This document shows, in pieces, positions 20,093 to 30,783 of a stretch of 64,000 bases of DNA. Positions within the stretch are counted from its first letter, which is position 1. The number at the start of each line of letters is the position of its first letter. Below the pieces are notes generated by a model. That model saw only the letters and a list, made by a program, of their open reading frames with translations. It ran no database searches and was not told where the DNA came from. The position numbers and the translations under genes were made by a program. Source of the stretch: Coprobacter tertius (lineage in GTDB: Bacteria; Bacteroidota; Bacteroidia; Bacteroidales; Coprobacteraceae); assembly GCF_024330105.1 (NCBI RefSeq), contig NZ_JANDHW010000015.1, positions 1 through 64,000 of the forward strand. Direction: 5' to 3'.

Positions 20093-21049
20093 ATGAATTT
20101 CAATAAAAAAAGCTTATTGACTTATGCTTTGCTGGGAAGTTGTATATGTACTTTACCGGCACAGAAAAAGGTTCCTCTTGCTTTTGGTAATATGGACCAA
20201 TGGGTGACTCGTAACATACATGAATCGGGAATTATCGGAGGACAAACAAAACACCTATATGAAATAGGCCCGACCGAAACAATCAACAATAACGACGCCT
20301 ATAAAAACCGGGGAGGTTCACCCTGGGCAAATTCAAACGTGATGGCCCGTGTCGCAGGGATAACCAAAACCAATACTTCGGTTTTTCCAGAAAAACGGGG
20401 AAACGGCTATTGCGCACGACTCGAGACCCGAATGGAATCCGTTAAAGTATTAGGGATAGTAGATATTACCGTACTCGCCGCCGGATCGGTATTCCTGGGA
20501 TCGGTACTCGAACCGATTAAAAGTACAAAAAATCCACAAGGTGTTCTTAACTCGGGTGTACCGTTTACTCAACGTCCGAAAGCGATAGAGTTCGACTACA
20601 AAATAAAATTAGCTCCTGAAAAACATCGTATTCGCGCCACGGGGTTCAGTAAAATTACTGATGTAGAAGGTATGGATATGCCAGGAGTTATTTTGCTATT
20701 ACAAAAAAGATGGGAAGACGAAAAAGGAAATATTTTCGCTAAAAGAGTCGGCACGATGGTCATATATTATACAAAAGATCAGGACTGGAAAAACAATGCC
20801 CATTACGAAATTCTTTACGGGGACATTTCTAAGCACCCCAAATTTAAATCATATATGCGTATTCAGGATGAAAATCGATATGCCGTAAATAGCAAAGGGA
20901 AAAATGTTCCCATAACAGAAATCGGTTGGGCTGATGAAGGAGATATTCCCACTCACATGATCCTGCAATTTACATCCAGCCATGGAGGGGCATATATAGG
21001 TGCTCCCGGAAATACTTTTTGGATAGACAATGTTTCTCTTATTTATTGA
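20093..21049 (+). CDS. Secreted PCMD-like protein of the sulfonation operon
   Basis: 318 aa with a signal peptide ending near LPAQ. The segment NMDQWVTRNIHESGIIGG, the ETINNNDAYKNRGGSPWANSNV region and the C-terminal GNTFWIDNVSLIY resemble the PCMD (putative carbohydrate metabolism domain) fold, a beta-sandwich found in Bacteroidetes surface proteins. No catalytic residues are recognisable. It is the last gene of the sulfonation operon, 17 bases after the sulfotransferase, so a link to substrate capture or to the fate of sulfonated products is possible but unproven. The Pfam assignment is from memory. Confidence 0.6.
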   Translation: MNFNKKSLLTYALLGSCICTLPAQKKVPLAFGNMDQWVTRNIHESGIIGGQTKHLYEIGPTETINNNDAYKNRGGSPWANSNVMARVAGITKTNTSVFPEKRGNGYCARLETRMESVKVLGIVDITVLAAGSVFLGSVLEPIKSTKNPQGVLNSGVPFTQRPKAIEFDYKIKLAPEKHRIRATGFSKITDVEGMDMPGVILLLQKRWEDEKGNIFAKRVGTMVIYYTKDQDWKNNAHYEILYGDISKHPKFKSYMRIQDENRYAVNSKGKNVPITEIGWADEGDIPTHMILQFTSSHGGAYIGAPGNTFWIDNVSLIY

Positions 21050-21056
21050 AATTAAA

Positions 21057-21121
21057 TAAATATGCGATAATAAAAAGACCGGAAAAGTATAATTTCCGGT
21101 CTTTTTATTATCGCATATTTA
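21057..21121. terminator. Bidirectional terminator, 29-bp arms
   Basis: A perfect inverted repeat: 21057-21085 pairs with 21093-21121 around a seven-base loop. The core is AAAAAGACCGGAAA with complementary T runs. It ends the sulfonation operon and the convergent ybiT gene, whose stop codon is at 21126. Confidence 0.88.
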
Positions 21122-21125
21122 CTAT

Positions 21126-22745
<1,620 letters not shown>

Positions 22746-22892
22746 TCAATCTTTTTTATCCGGCCGCAAAGGTAGTCATTTTCTACCACATTATAGAGTA
22801 AACATTCTACAATAGCCGCAAAGCAACCGGAAATTAATCTCGAATCTTCCTTTTTTTTGACTTACCGAAAACCATAAAAACCAGAAAATCGT

Positions 22893-22931
22893 AAAAAAAA
22901 GGTCCTGCCATAATATAACCGGCAGGACCTT
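22893..22931 (-). terminator. Terminator after prs
   Basis: Minus-strand hairpin with 11-bp stem AAGGTCCTGCC / GGCAGGACCTT (22899-22909 with 22921-22931), an 11-base loop and a run of eight T after the stem, 22 bases beyond the prs stop. Confidence 0.85.
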
Positions 22932-22952
22932 CGACGTATAAAAACAATTTCT

Positions 22953-23891
22953 TTAGATAATATACTGTGAACTTATCGACTCGTTTTCGTAAACACGACG
23001 TATCGTATCGGCAAACATTTCCGCAATACTAATCGTATTTACTTTCGTGCTCTCTTTACAATAAGGGATACTATCGGTAAATATCATTTCAGTCATTTTA
23101 GATTTTTCGATACGTTCGGTAGCAGGATCAGACATAACGGCATGACTTGCAATCGCACGCACCGATAAGGCTCCTTTACTCATCATCAAATCGGCTGCTT
23201 TGGTAATTGTTCCAGCCGTATCTACCATATCATCGATCAGCACCACATTTTTACCTTCGACATCACCAATTACAGTCATACTTTCCACTTCATTAGCCTT
23301 AGCTCTCGATTTATGACAAAGCACGAGGGGAACCCCGAAATATTTGGCATACGAATTAGCCCTTTTAGAACCTCCGACGTCGGGGGTTGCAATTACCATA
23401 TTCTCAAGATTCAGCGAAGCGATATAAGGACCGAAGACAGAAGATGCATATAAATGATCAACCGGTACATTAAAAAATCCTTGTATCTGATCGGCATGCA
23501 AATCCATCGTTATTAGACGACTGATACCGGCCACACTCAACAGATCGGCAATAAGTTTCGCTGCGATCGAAACACGAGGTTTGTCTTTACGGTCCTGACG
23601 GGCCCAGCCAAAATAAGGAATTACGGCAATAATCGATTTAGCCGAAGCCCTTTTCGCGGCATCAATCATCAACAAAAGTTCCATGAGATTGTCGGAATTG
23701 GGAAAAGTCGACTGTACCAGATATACCTGACAACCGCGTATCGATTCTTCAAATGAAACAGCAAATTCACCATCGGCAAAATGCTGAATGTTCATGTTCC
23801 CTAATTCACAACCTAAACTATTACAAATTTTCTCAGCAAGATAACGGGAATTGGTTCCCGAGAAAACCTTAAAAGGAGGGGTCTGGCTCAT
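22953..23891 (-). CDS. prs: Ribose-phosphate pyrophosphokinase
   Basis: Makes PRPP from ribose 5-phosphate and ATP for purine, pyrimidine, NAD, histidine and tryptophan synthesis. Class I enzyme of 312 aa: FSGTNSRYLAEKI, the ATP-loop region PYFGWARQDRKDK, the catalytic MDLHADQIQGFF and the PRPP-binding VLIDDMVDTAGTI. The open frame extends 17 codons further upstream, but those precede the conserved start MSQTPPFKVF and overlap the promoter box at 23932-23939, so 23891 is preferred. Confidence 0.96.
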   Translation of the reverse strand: MSQTPPFKVFSGTNSRYLAEKICNSLGCELGNMNIQHFADGEFAVSFEESIRGCQVYLVQSTFPNSDNLMELLLMIDAAKRASAKSIIAVIPYFGWARQDRKDKPRVSIAAKLIADLLSVAGISRLITMDLHADQIQGFFNVPVDHLYASSVFGPYIASLNLENMVIATPDVGGSKRANSYAKYFGVPLVLCHKSRAKANEVESMTVIGDVEGKNVVLIDDMVDTAGTITKAADLMMSKGALSVRAIASHAVMSDPATERIEKSKMTEMIFTDSIPYCKESTKVNTISIAEMFADTIRRVYENESISSQYII

Positions 23892-23931
23892 TGTGTTTTT
23901 AGAATAAATTCTATAGTGGTTAATTTTTCTG

Positions 23932-23939
23932 CAAAGGTA
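23932..23939 (-). promoter_or_regulatory. Promoter -7 box for prs
   Basis: TACCTTTG on the minus strand, 40 bases ahead of the prs start and just beyond the stop of the upstream GH13 gene; it supports the shorter prs start. No matching TTTG at 19 bases. Confidence 0.5.
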
Positions 23940-23954
23940 CAATTTCTATTTATA

Positions 23955-25688
23955 TTATAACCTATTAATCTTATTTTTTTCCTTTTCACTTTTTCCTGAA
24001 ATAAGCTTTATCTTCCATACGACAGCATTATCAGCCGACACAGCACTGTAAAACATCCGATCGGGATGAATTGAACAAGTTGTTACAGCTCCTCCAAGTA
24101 ATTCGGTACACTCACCATACTGTGGCTCGATTTCCAGTACATCGAAAGCATGATCCGGAATACGTATCCCGACCGAAACATCACGATCATCGAAATTAGC
24201 GATAATGACCAGTAACTCATTGCCGTATTTTCTTAAAAAAGCATATTGGCGGTTCGCATCGAAACAATCATTATCCAGATTAACGTACATCAAATCGAAA
24301 AACGAGCCTTCGCGAATAGCAGCTTCTTTATTACATAGCGTAAGCACTTTCTTATATATTTTACGAAGTTCCTTCTCCCCGGAAGAAAGATTCGATACCG
24401 TACAGTTCCCTTTATTATACCAATTACGTACAGAAGCAATGCTCCAATAATCAAAAATAGTCGTACGCCCGTCGTATCCGCTAAAACCTTCTTCGTCTTT
24501 CCCCGGCTCACCCAGCTCCTGGCCAAAATATATCATCATGGGATTCACATTCATCATTGCTGAAACGACTAATGCCGAAACAGCTCTGAATGGATCGCCG
24601 GCAAACTCTCCCGAAGCAATTCTTTGCTCATCATGATTTTCCAGAAAATTAAGCATATGAGAATTTATACCATCAAGAGATTGCCAACTGCGAGTAATCT
24701 GTGTCGCCGAAGCATGTCGACAGATAATACTGCGCAATAAATCATACAGCCCGACTTTATCATATAAATAATCGAATTTACCATCGAAAATATAATACCG
24801 ATATTCATGTGGGTTATAAATTTCAGCAATAAATATAACTGCAGGATATTCTTTTTTAACCAAAGGAATCACCCATCCCCAAAACTCTACCGGAACCATC
24901 TCAGCCATATCGCAACGGAAACCATCCACTCCTTTTTCACACCAGTAAAGCAAAATATCTTTCATCTTTTCCCAAGTATCGGGTACCGGATCGAAATATT
25001 TTTTATGGCCATGCATATAATCCACACCATAATTAAGCTTTACAGTTTCGTACCAATCATTACAATTGGGATAAGCACCGAAACAATCATTCCCGGTCGC
25101 CTTGGCCGGATATTCGGTATACTTGTCAGGGCCCTCTCCCAAATAGAATTGCCCTGCAAATTCCTGTCGCGGAATATAATAGAAATTATTATTCGGTAAA
25201 AAATGCACCGTCGTATCGTCATTTTCTCCCAAGTCCTTTATTCCAGCCGGTTTCGTATCCGATCTATACTGACGGGCAACATGATTAGGAACAAAATCCA
25301 TGATCATTTTAAGACCGGCATCATGTGTTCTCGCTACCAAATCTTCAAATTCACGCATCCGATCTGAAACATTTACAGCCAAATCGGGATCTACATCATA
25401 ATAATCTTTTATCGCATACGGAGACCCGGCTTTCCCTTTTACAACATGTTTATTATCCTTTGTAATACCATAACGGCTATAATCGGTTTGCGTAGCATGC
25501 TCGATAACGCCAGTATACCATATATGCGTACACCCCAATAACCTGATTTCACGCAATACCTTCGGTGTAAAATCGACAAATTTTCCTACACCGTTTTCCA
25601 GTAAAGTTCCATTAGGTTTACATGTCGCATTCATATTTCCAAATAAGCGTGGCAATACCTGGTATATGATTATCTTATTTTTCTTCAT
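23955..25688 (-). CDS. Cytoplasmic alpha-amylase family enzyme, GH13
   Basis: 577 aa glycoside hydrolase without a signal peptide, so intracellular. The GH13 conserved regions are complete: DFVPNH (131-136), GFRCDMAE with nucleophile D260, FIAEIYN with acid/base E289, and ENHDEQR with D353. The C-terminal beta domain includes ELLVIIANFDDRDVS. It may act on internal glycogen or imported malto-oligosaccharides, but the exact specificity cannot be read. It starts 18 bases after a patatin-like gene on the same strand and is probably cotranscribed with it. Confidence 0.88.
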   Translation of the reverse strand: MKKNKIIIYQVLPRLFGNMNATCKPNGTLLENGVGKFVDFTPKVLREIRLLGCTHIWYTGVIEHATQTDYSRYGITKDNKHVVKGKAGSPYAIKDYYDVDPDLAVNVSDRMREFEDLVARTHDAGLKMIMDFVPNHVARQYRSDTKPAGIKDLGENDDTTVHFLPNNNFYYIPRQEFAGQFYLGEGPDKYTEYPAKATGNDCFGAYPNCNDWYETVKLNYGVDYMHGHKKYFDPVPDTWEKMKDILLYWCEKGVDGFRCDMAEMVPVEFWGWVIPLVKKEYPAVIFIAEIYNPHEYRYYIFDGKFDYLYDKVGLYDLLRSIICRHASATQITRSWQSLDGINSHMLNFLENHDEQRIASGEFAGDPFRAVSALVVSAMMNVNPMMIYFGQELGEPGKDEEGFSGYDGRTTIFDYWSIASVRNWYNKGNCTVSNLSSGEKELRKIYKKVLTLCNKEAAIREGSFFDLMYVNLDNDCFDANRQYAFLRKYGNELLVIIANFDDRDVSVGIRIPDHAFDVLEIEPQYGECTELLGGAVTTCSIHPDRMFYSAVSADNAVVWKIKLISGKSEKEKNKINRL

Positions 25689-25706
25689 ACCTTCTTTCTG
25701 AATCTT

Positions 25707-26552
25707 TTAAAAAAACGGTTTCTTACTTTCTTCAGGTTTAAGGAGTTCTTTCCCGATAAGATCGGATGACTCTTTTAACATCAGCGTATTCCGGGCAGCT
25801 TCATAACCGAATCGAGCTATCTCCCGTAATTTTACAATGTCGAATATATTAAAATGCGCAATTTCTTCAGTTTGTATCAACACATCGCATAATTTTGCGT
25901 CGAATAAACTATTGCTTTTAAAAATAAAACTATACGAACGTTCGGCAATCCCCAGTAAAGTCTGTTTGTATTCTTTTGCTACCAAAGGATTTACATTTAC
26001 TCCGATAACGATATCGCAACTCTGCCGTATCGTCGAAACCGGGAAATTTCTGAAAACTCCGCCATCGACATAATGTACCCCATTAATTTTAATCGGAGGG
26101 AAAATAATCGGAATACTACATGATGCGCATACCACTTCCACAATAGGACCTTTGGCAAAGGTCGTAGTTTTCCCTTTATCGAGATCGGTTGCCGATACGA
26201 TAACCGGGATAGAAAGATCTTCGAAATTATTAGCCCGCAATACTTTCTTCAAAAAATTACGAAAACGATCTATTTTGAAAAAACCAGCACGGGGCATTGT
26301 AATCTCAGCCAGATCACTGAAATTAAGACGAGAAAACAAATCGATAATCTCATCGGGTGAATACCCGTCGGCATACAATACTCCGATGATCGATCCTGCA
26401 CTTACACCCGAAATAATATCGGGGCGAAGCCCCATTTCTTCAAGAGCCTTTAAAGCCCCTACATGAGCAAATCCCCTCGCTCCTCCTCCGCTAAGGGCTA
26501 AACCTATCCTGTAAGGTTTGATTGTAGCTAAACTTTTTTCTTCATTTATCAT
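25707..26552 (-). CDS. Patatin-like phospholipase, RssA-like
   Basis: 281 aa serine lipid hydrolase. The patatin motifs are intact: oxyanion loop SGGGARGFAH, nucleophile S51 in GVSAGS, and D163 in DGG for the Ser-Asp dyad. No signal peptide and no beta-barrel, so it is a small cytoplasmic RssA/YchK type rather than a secreted toxin. Substrate unknown. It lies 90 bases downstream of a Dabb gene and 18 bases upstream of the GH13 gene. Confidence 0.85.
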   Translation of the reverse strand: MINEEKSLATIKPYRIGLALSGGGARGFAHVGALKALEEMGLRPDIISGVSAGSIIGVLYADGYSPDEIIDLFSRLNFSDLAEITMPRAGFFKIDRFRNFLKKVLRANNFEDLSIPVIVSATDLDKGKTTTFAKGPIVEVVCASCSIPIIFPPIKINGVHYVDGGVFRNFPVSTIRQSCDIVIGVNVNPLVAKEYKQTLLGIAERSYSFIFKSNSLFDAKLCDVLIQTEEIAHFNIFDIVKLREIARFGYEAARNTLMLKESSDLIGKELLKPEESKKPFF

Positions 26553-26642
26553 GAAGCTAAGTTATTAAAAAGTCATCGCCTACCCAAACAAACCGTTTAT
26601 TTTATTTCGAAAAATATAGAATCGTTTCTTTAATATGAAATG

Positions 26643-26942
26643 TCAAAATTCATAATCGACACATGCCCTACCCTCTTTTACATCTTTGATAATCGCTGCT
26701 GCCGCCAAATGTTCCGGATGATTGGCATAAACCGACAAATCATGCATATTATCGAAAACCGTTACCAGTGCCACATCATAATCTTCGGCAGAGTTCACAT
26801 TTATACCGACTTCAATACTCTTTAATTCAGGTATTATATCTTTCAATGCTTCCAAAGCCGATTTAAAACGCTGCATTATCTCCATTTTAGCCTTGGAAGA
26901 TTCCATCCTTTTCAGTTTAAATAAAACGATATGTCTGATCAT
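26643..26942 (-). CDS. Dabb (stress-response A/B barrel) protein
   Basis: 99 aa protein beginning MIRHIVLFKLK, with the central YDVALVTVFDN and HPEHLAAAA segments of dimeric alpha/beta-barrel (Dabb) proteins. Members are small cytoplasmic dimers; most bacterial ones have no defined reaction. Divergent from udk. The full-length domain gives good confidence in family, none in function. Confidence 0.85.
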   Translation of the reverse strand: MIRHIVLFKLKRMESSKAKMEIMQRFKSALEALKDIIPELKSIEVGINVNSAEDYDVALVTVFDNMHDLSVYANHPEHLAAAAIIKDVKEGRACVDYEF

Positions 26943-26954
26943 ATTAAAAATTAT

Positions 26955-26962
26955 TATATTTG
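26955..26962 (+). promoter_or_regulatory. Possible -7 box for udk
   Basis: TATATTTG, 95 bases before the udk start, implying a leader of about 90 bases. No TTTG at the right distance. Confidence 0.3.
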
Positions 26963-27021
26963 TATTAAAATGAAATGGAAGACACTGTTTTCATTTCCAT
27001 GAAAACTTGTTTTCGGGATTA

Positions 27022-27029
27022 CAAAATTA
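27022..27029 (-). promoter_or_regulatory. Possible -7 box for the Dabb gene
   Basis: TAATTTTG on the minus strand, 79 bases before the Dabb start. The match is AT-rich and lacks an upstream partner. Confidence 0.25.
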
Positions 27030-27057
27030 ATTATATTTTATCTATATCTTTCAATTT

Positions 27058-27669
27058 ATGCTGATAATTGGTATTGCAGGAGGAACAGGTTCGGGTAAGA
27101 CAACGGTCGTACGCAAGATAATTCAAAGTCTGCCCGCTGGCGAGGTAACCGTCATTCCCCAAGATTCATATTACCGGGACAATAGCCATATGCCACTTGA
27201 GGAAAGACTGAAACTCAATTTCGACGAACCGGCTGCAATAGAATTCGAGTTATTAGTAAAACAATTAAAAGAGTTGAAAGAAGGTAAAGCGATAGAACAA
27301 CCGATATATTCTTATCTTACCTGCACTCGTTCGGAAGAAACAATTACTGTTTTACCACGTGACGTAGTCATTGTGGAGGGGATTCTTATCCTTTGTGATC
27401 CGCTTTTACGTAAAATGATGGATATGAAAGTTTTTGTAGACGCTGACGCAGACGATCGTTTGATTCGGGTCATCAATCGGGATATTATCGAACGGGGACG
27501 TACCGTAGAAATGGTAATCGAAAGATATGAAAAAGTTCTTAAACCGATGCACCTACAACATATCGAACCAACTAAACGATATGCCGACTTAATTATCCCA
27601 CAAGGCGGTAACAATTTGGTAGCTATAGATATACTTACTAACTTTATAGCATATAAACTAAACCCGTAA
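27058..27669 (+). CDS. udk: Uridine kinase
   Basis: Pyrimidine salvage: phosphorylates uridine or cytidine to UMP or CMP. P-loop GIAGGTGSGKTTVV, the PQDSYYRD motif, an RDI.ERGR lid and the DLIIPQGGNN end; 203 aa is the usual length. First gene of a likely operon with an MltF-like transglycosylase (33 bases on) and an esterase (13 bases further). Confidence 0.93.
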   Translation: MLIIGIAGGTGSGKTTVVRKIIQSLPAGEVTVIPQDSYYRDNSHMPLEERLKLNFDEPAAIEFELLVKQLKELKEGKAIEQPIYSYLTCTRSEETITVLPRDVVIVEGILILCDPLLRKMMDMKVFVDADADDRLIRVINRDIIERGRTVEMVIERYEKVLKPMHLQHIEPTKRYADLIIPQGGNNLVAIDILTNFIAYKLNP

Positions 27670-27701
27670 CCGGGATTTCTTCATTTTTAATCCGGATTAC
27701 T

Positions 27702-29120
27702 ATGATAAATCGCACCATATACTTCATTCTTATATTCTTGTTTCTGATAACCGGTTGTAAGCAAAAAAACAAAGGGAACAATACGCCTAAAGATGATTTT
27801 GAAGCAATAAAAGAGAAAAAAGAATTAACCGTACTCACCTTATACAGTTCAACCTCTTATTTTCTTTACAAAGGAGAAGAAATGGGTTACGAATACGAAT
27901 TGATAAAACAATTTGCCAAATCTCAAGGTCTCGATGTTAAAATCGTCGTAGCTGAAAATATCAGTAAACTCATAGAAATGTTGAAAGATGGCAAAGGGGA
28001 TATTATCGCTTATAACATTCCGGTTACCGGAGATACCAAAAACGAACTTCTGCACTGTGGACGGGAATTAATTACTCATCAGGTACTGGTACAACCTACA
28101 GGACAAGGAATAAAGCCCTTGCGTAACGTGACCGAACTTGTAGGCAAAGACATATATGTCGAAAAAGACTCAAAATATGAAGAACGCATTAATAACCTGA
28201 ACGACGAACTGGGTGGAGGAATAAATATACATCTTATGGACCGCGACACTCTGGTAACTGAAGATCTCATCGAAATGGTTGCCATGCGGCAAATCCCTTA
28301 TACCTTGGCTGATAACAATATCGCCAGATTAAATAAAACATATTATAATAATATCGATATAAATCTCGAAGTAAGTTTCCCGCAACGTTCCTCATGGGTG
28401 GTGCGCCCCGATTCGAAATCTTTAGCTAATGCAGTAAACCAATGGGCTAAAGAAAACATCAAATCAGCCGAATACCGCAGTATATTGAAACGTTACTTTC
28501 AGTTAAGTAAAAATCCTCCAGCACCAGCTGTTTTGTCTCTAAAAAACGGACAGATATCCGTATATGACCATTTGTTTAAAAAATATGCCGAACAAATCGA
28601 TTGGGATTGGAGACTGATCGCTTCGCAAGCCTTCAAAGAGTCGAGATTTGATACATCGGCTATCTCCTGGGCCGGAGCTCGCGGATTGATGCAAATTATG
28701 CCTCGTACCGCCCGCAACTACGGATTGCAGACAGACCAGATGAACAACCCGGAAAAAAGTGTGGCGACTGCGGTAAAAATATTAAAATCTTTAGATAAAA
28801 CATTTTCGAACATACAGCCCAAAGAAGAACGTATAAAATTTATGCTGGCAGCATATAACGCTGGATTAGGTCATGTACTGGATGCGATAGCCTTAGCAAA
28901 AAAATACGGAAAAGATCCCGATAAATGGGAAAACAATGTCGCCGAATATATTTTGCTAAAAAGCAATCCCGAATATTTCAATGACGAAGTATGCAAATCG
29001 GGGTATTTCAGAGGGCGCGAAACAATAAACTACGTACATGATGTACTGGAAAATTATCAATCCTACAAATCGAAAATCCCCTATGACATACAACAACATA
29101 AAAAACAAACCAAATCTTAA
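27702..29120 (+). CDS. mltF: MltF-like lytic transglycosylase lipoprotein
   Basis: 472 aa. A lipoprotein signal (FLITGC lipobox) is followed by a periplasmic solute-binding type 3 domain (about 40-265, starting ELTVLTLYSSTSYF) and a C-terminal lysozyme-like SLT domain (about 290-440). Catalytic E313 lies in FKESRFD, followed by GARGLMQIMP and AAYNAGLGH. This domain order is that of MltF, which cleaves peptidoglycan glycan strands to anhydromuropeptides and is regulated by the binding domain. Membrane-anchored, facing the cell wall. The name rests on architecture; the ligand of the regulatory domain is unknown. Confidence 0.88.
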   Translation: MINRTIYFILIFLFLITGCKQKNKGNNTPKDDFEAIKEKKELTVLTLYSSTSYFLYKGEEMGYEYELIKQFAKSQGLDVKIVVAENISKLIEMLKDGKGDIIAYNIPVTGDTKNELLHCGRELITHQVLVQPTGQGIKPLRNVTELVGKDIYVEKDSKYEERINNLNDELGGGINIHLMDRDTLVTEDLIEMVAMRQIPYTLADNNIARLNKTYYNNIDINLEVSFPQRSSWVVRPDSKSLANAVNQWAKENIKSAEYRSILKRYFQLSKNPPAPAVLSLKNGQISVYDHLFKKYAEQIDWDWRLIASQAFKESRFDTSAISWAGARGLMQIMPRTARNYGLQTDQMNNPEKSVATAVKILKSLDKTFSNIQPKEERIKFMLAAYNAGLGHVLDAIALAKKYGKDPDKWENNVAEYILLKSNPEYFNDEVCKSGYFRGRETINYVHDVLENYQSYKSKIPYDIQQHKKQTKS

Positions 29121-29132
29121 TAATTATATACC

Positions 29133-30008
29133 ATGAAAAAAATACCTCTTATCATCGTTATTCTTTTCATTACATCGTTATGCGTATTTGCCCAAGAACC
29201 TCTTCGTTTACCGGTATGGCCTGAAGGAGCTCCGGAAGAAAACGGAATTACCGCACCGGAAAAAACAGGAACAAACCAAATACTTTATAACAGTAAAAAA
29301 GCCGAACTATTTATTTTCCGTCCACAGAATAATAATACCGAAGCGGCTGTTATCATATGTCCGGGCGGAGGTTATGCCGCAGAAGCTATCGACTACGAAG
29401 GATATGATTTCGCAAAATTCCTCAGCAAAAACGGCATAACCGGAATTGTCCTTAAATATCGTCTTCCTAACGGACATAAAAACATTCCACTCTCAGATGC
29501 CGAACAAGCAATCAGAATCGTCCGACAACACGCACAAGAATGGGAGATAAACCCACAAAAAGTAGGAATAAGCGGATTTTCTGCCGGAGGGCATCTGGCA
29601 TCTACTTTAGGTACTCATTTTCAAACAGACACACGCCCCGATTTTATGCTGCTTTTCTACCCGGTTATTACCCTCGACAACAAATATACTCATCAAGGTA
29701 GTCGCGAAAACCTATTAGGCAAAGAAAAAGATGACCCGGAAGCAATTACGTTTTTCTCTAATGAAAAACAAATTACGGAACAGACTCCTCCCACTTTGCT
29801 TTTATTAAGCGATGACGATACAGTTGTGCCCCCTTACAATAGCACTGCATTTTACAACGGGCTAAAAAAATACGACATTCCGGCGAGCATATATATTTTT
29901 CCTACCGGAAACCACGGATGGGGCTGCCATAAAAATTTTGCTTATTACGATACTTGGACCGGATTATTATTAGATTGGTTGAAAAAACATTCGTTTATCG
30001 GAGAATAA
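29133..30008 (+). CDS. Exported alpha/beta-hydrolase esterase
   Basis: 291 aa with a signal peptide ending near VFAQ. The alpha/beta-hydrolase core shows the oxyanion stretch CPGGGY, nucleophile S150 in GFSAGG, an acidic cluster D227-D229 before TVVPP, and H261 in NHGWG. The LRLPVWPEGAPE start and overall shape resemble BD-FAE or acetyl-xylan-esterase-like enzymes common in Bacteroidetes, so removal of acyl groups from glycans is plausible. Cotranscription with mltF (13-base gap) would also allow a cell-wall substrate. Confidence 0.78.
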   Translation: MKKIPLIIVILFITSLCVFAQEPLRLPVWPEGAPEENGITAPEKTGTNQILYNSKKAELFIFRPQNNNTEAAVIICPGGGYAAEAIDYEGYDFAKFLSKNGITGIVLKYRLPNGHKNIPLSDAEQAIRIVRQHAQEWEINPQKVGISGFSAGGHLASTLGTHFQTDTRPDFMLLFYPVITLDNKYTHQGSRENLLGKEKDDPEAITFFSNEKQITEQTPPTLLLLSDDDTVVPPYNSTAFYNGLKKYDIPASIYIFPTGNHGWGCHKNFAYYDTWTGLLLDWLKKHSFIGE

Positions 30009-30115
30009 TAATTTTAATGCTGTATCATTATTGAAATGGAAACTAAAAAAATTTCTTTTAACCAAAAACTTTAATAAAACATTAAGTTTTCTCTCACAGA
30101 TGTAAATTTTTGTCT

Positions 30116-30123
30116 TATATTTG
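30116..30123 (+). promoter_or_regulatory. Promoter -7 box for the DUF3332 gene
   Basis: TATATTTG, 36 bases before the start codon of the DUF3332 gene, with a typical leader length. No TTTG at 19 bases. Confidence 0.45.
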
Positions 30124-30159
30124 TACTTACATTCTTTAATCTAAATTAAATAGAATATT

Positions 30160-30711
30160 ATGAGAAAGAGTAAACTAACACTATTTATGGCCGTATTATT
30201 AAGCGGCAGTATTATGTTTTCTTCCTGTATCGGTTCTTTTGCCCTTACTTCGAAATTACATAGCTGGAATAATAACGTCGGAAACAAATTTGTGAATGAG
30301 TTGGTATTTTTAGCTTTCTGCATCGTGCCCGTATATGAAGTATCATTAGCTGCAGACTGGTTAGTACTCAACTCGATCGAATTCTGGGGAGGCGGAAACC
30401 CGGTAGCTGATAATACGCAGCATATCAAAGGAGAAAATGGTAATTTCCTGGTACAAACCCACAAGAACGGATATACCATTACCAATGAAGACACAAATAC
30501 AAAAGTTGAATTGGTATTTGACAAAACTGATCGTTCGTGGTCGGCTATTGCCAACGGAAAAAATGTAAAACTAATGACTTTCATCGACGATAACCACGTA
30601 AACATGTATAATGCAAGCGGTGAAGCGATGACAATAGAATTATCTAAAGCCGGCGTACTTACCTATAAAGATATAGTAGAAAAACAGAATACATTCTTTG
30701 CCAGTAAATAA
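30160..30711 (+). CDS. DUF3332 lipoprotein
   Basis: 183 aa. An N-terminal lipoprotein signal ends at SSCIGSF. The segment KLHSWNNNVGNKFVNELVFL and the hydrophobic stretch before LNSIEFWGGGNPV are characteristic of DUF3332. Two hydrophobic segments flank the conserved region. Function unknown in the family as far as I know. Single-gene unit between its own promoter box and a strong terminator. Confidence 0.8.
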   Translation: MRKSKLTLFMAVLLSGSIMFSSCIGSFALTSKLHSWNNNVGNKFVNELVFLAFCIVPVYEVSLAADWLVLNSIEFWGGGNPVADNTQHIKGENGNFLVQTHKNGYTITNEDTNTKVELVFDKTDRSWSAIANGKNVKLMTFIDDNHVNMYNASGEAMTIELSKAGVLTYKDIVEKQNTFFASK

Positions 30712-30726
30712 AAACAACTCCATAAT

Positions 30727-30766
30727 AAAAAAATTCCCGAAGTATAAAATCTTCGGGAATTTTTTT
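30727..30766. terminator. Bidirectional terminator, DUF3332/glnN
   Basis: 16-bp perfect stem (30727-30742 with 30751-30766), core AATTCCCGAAG, eight-base loop, and A/T runs on both sides. It serves both convergent genes. Confidence 0.88.
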
Positions 30767-30783
30767 GTCCTCAATTTATTCTT

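Noticed and set aside
23892-23942. N-terminal extension of prs
   Set aside because: It runs through the likely promoter box and precedes the conserved start of the family.
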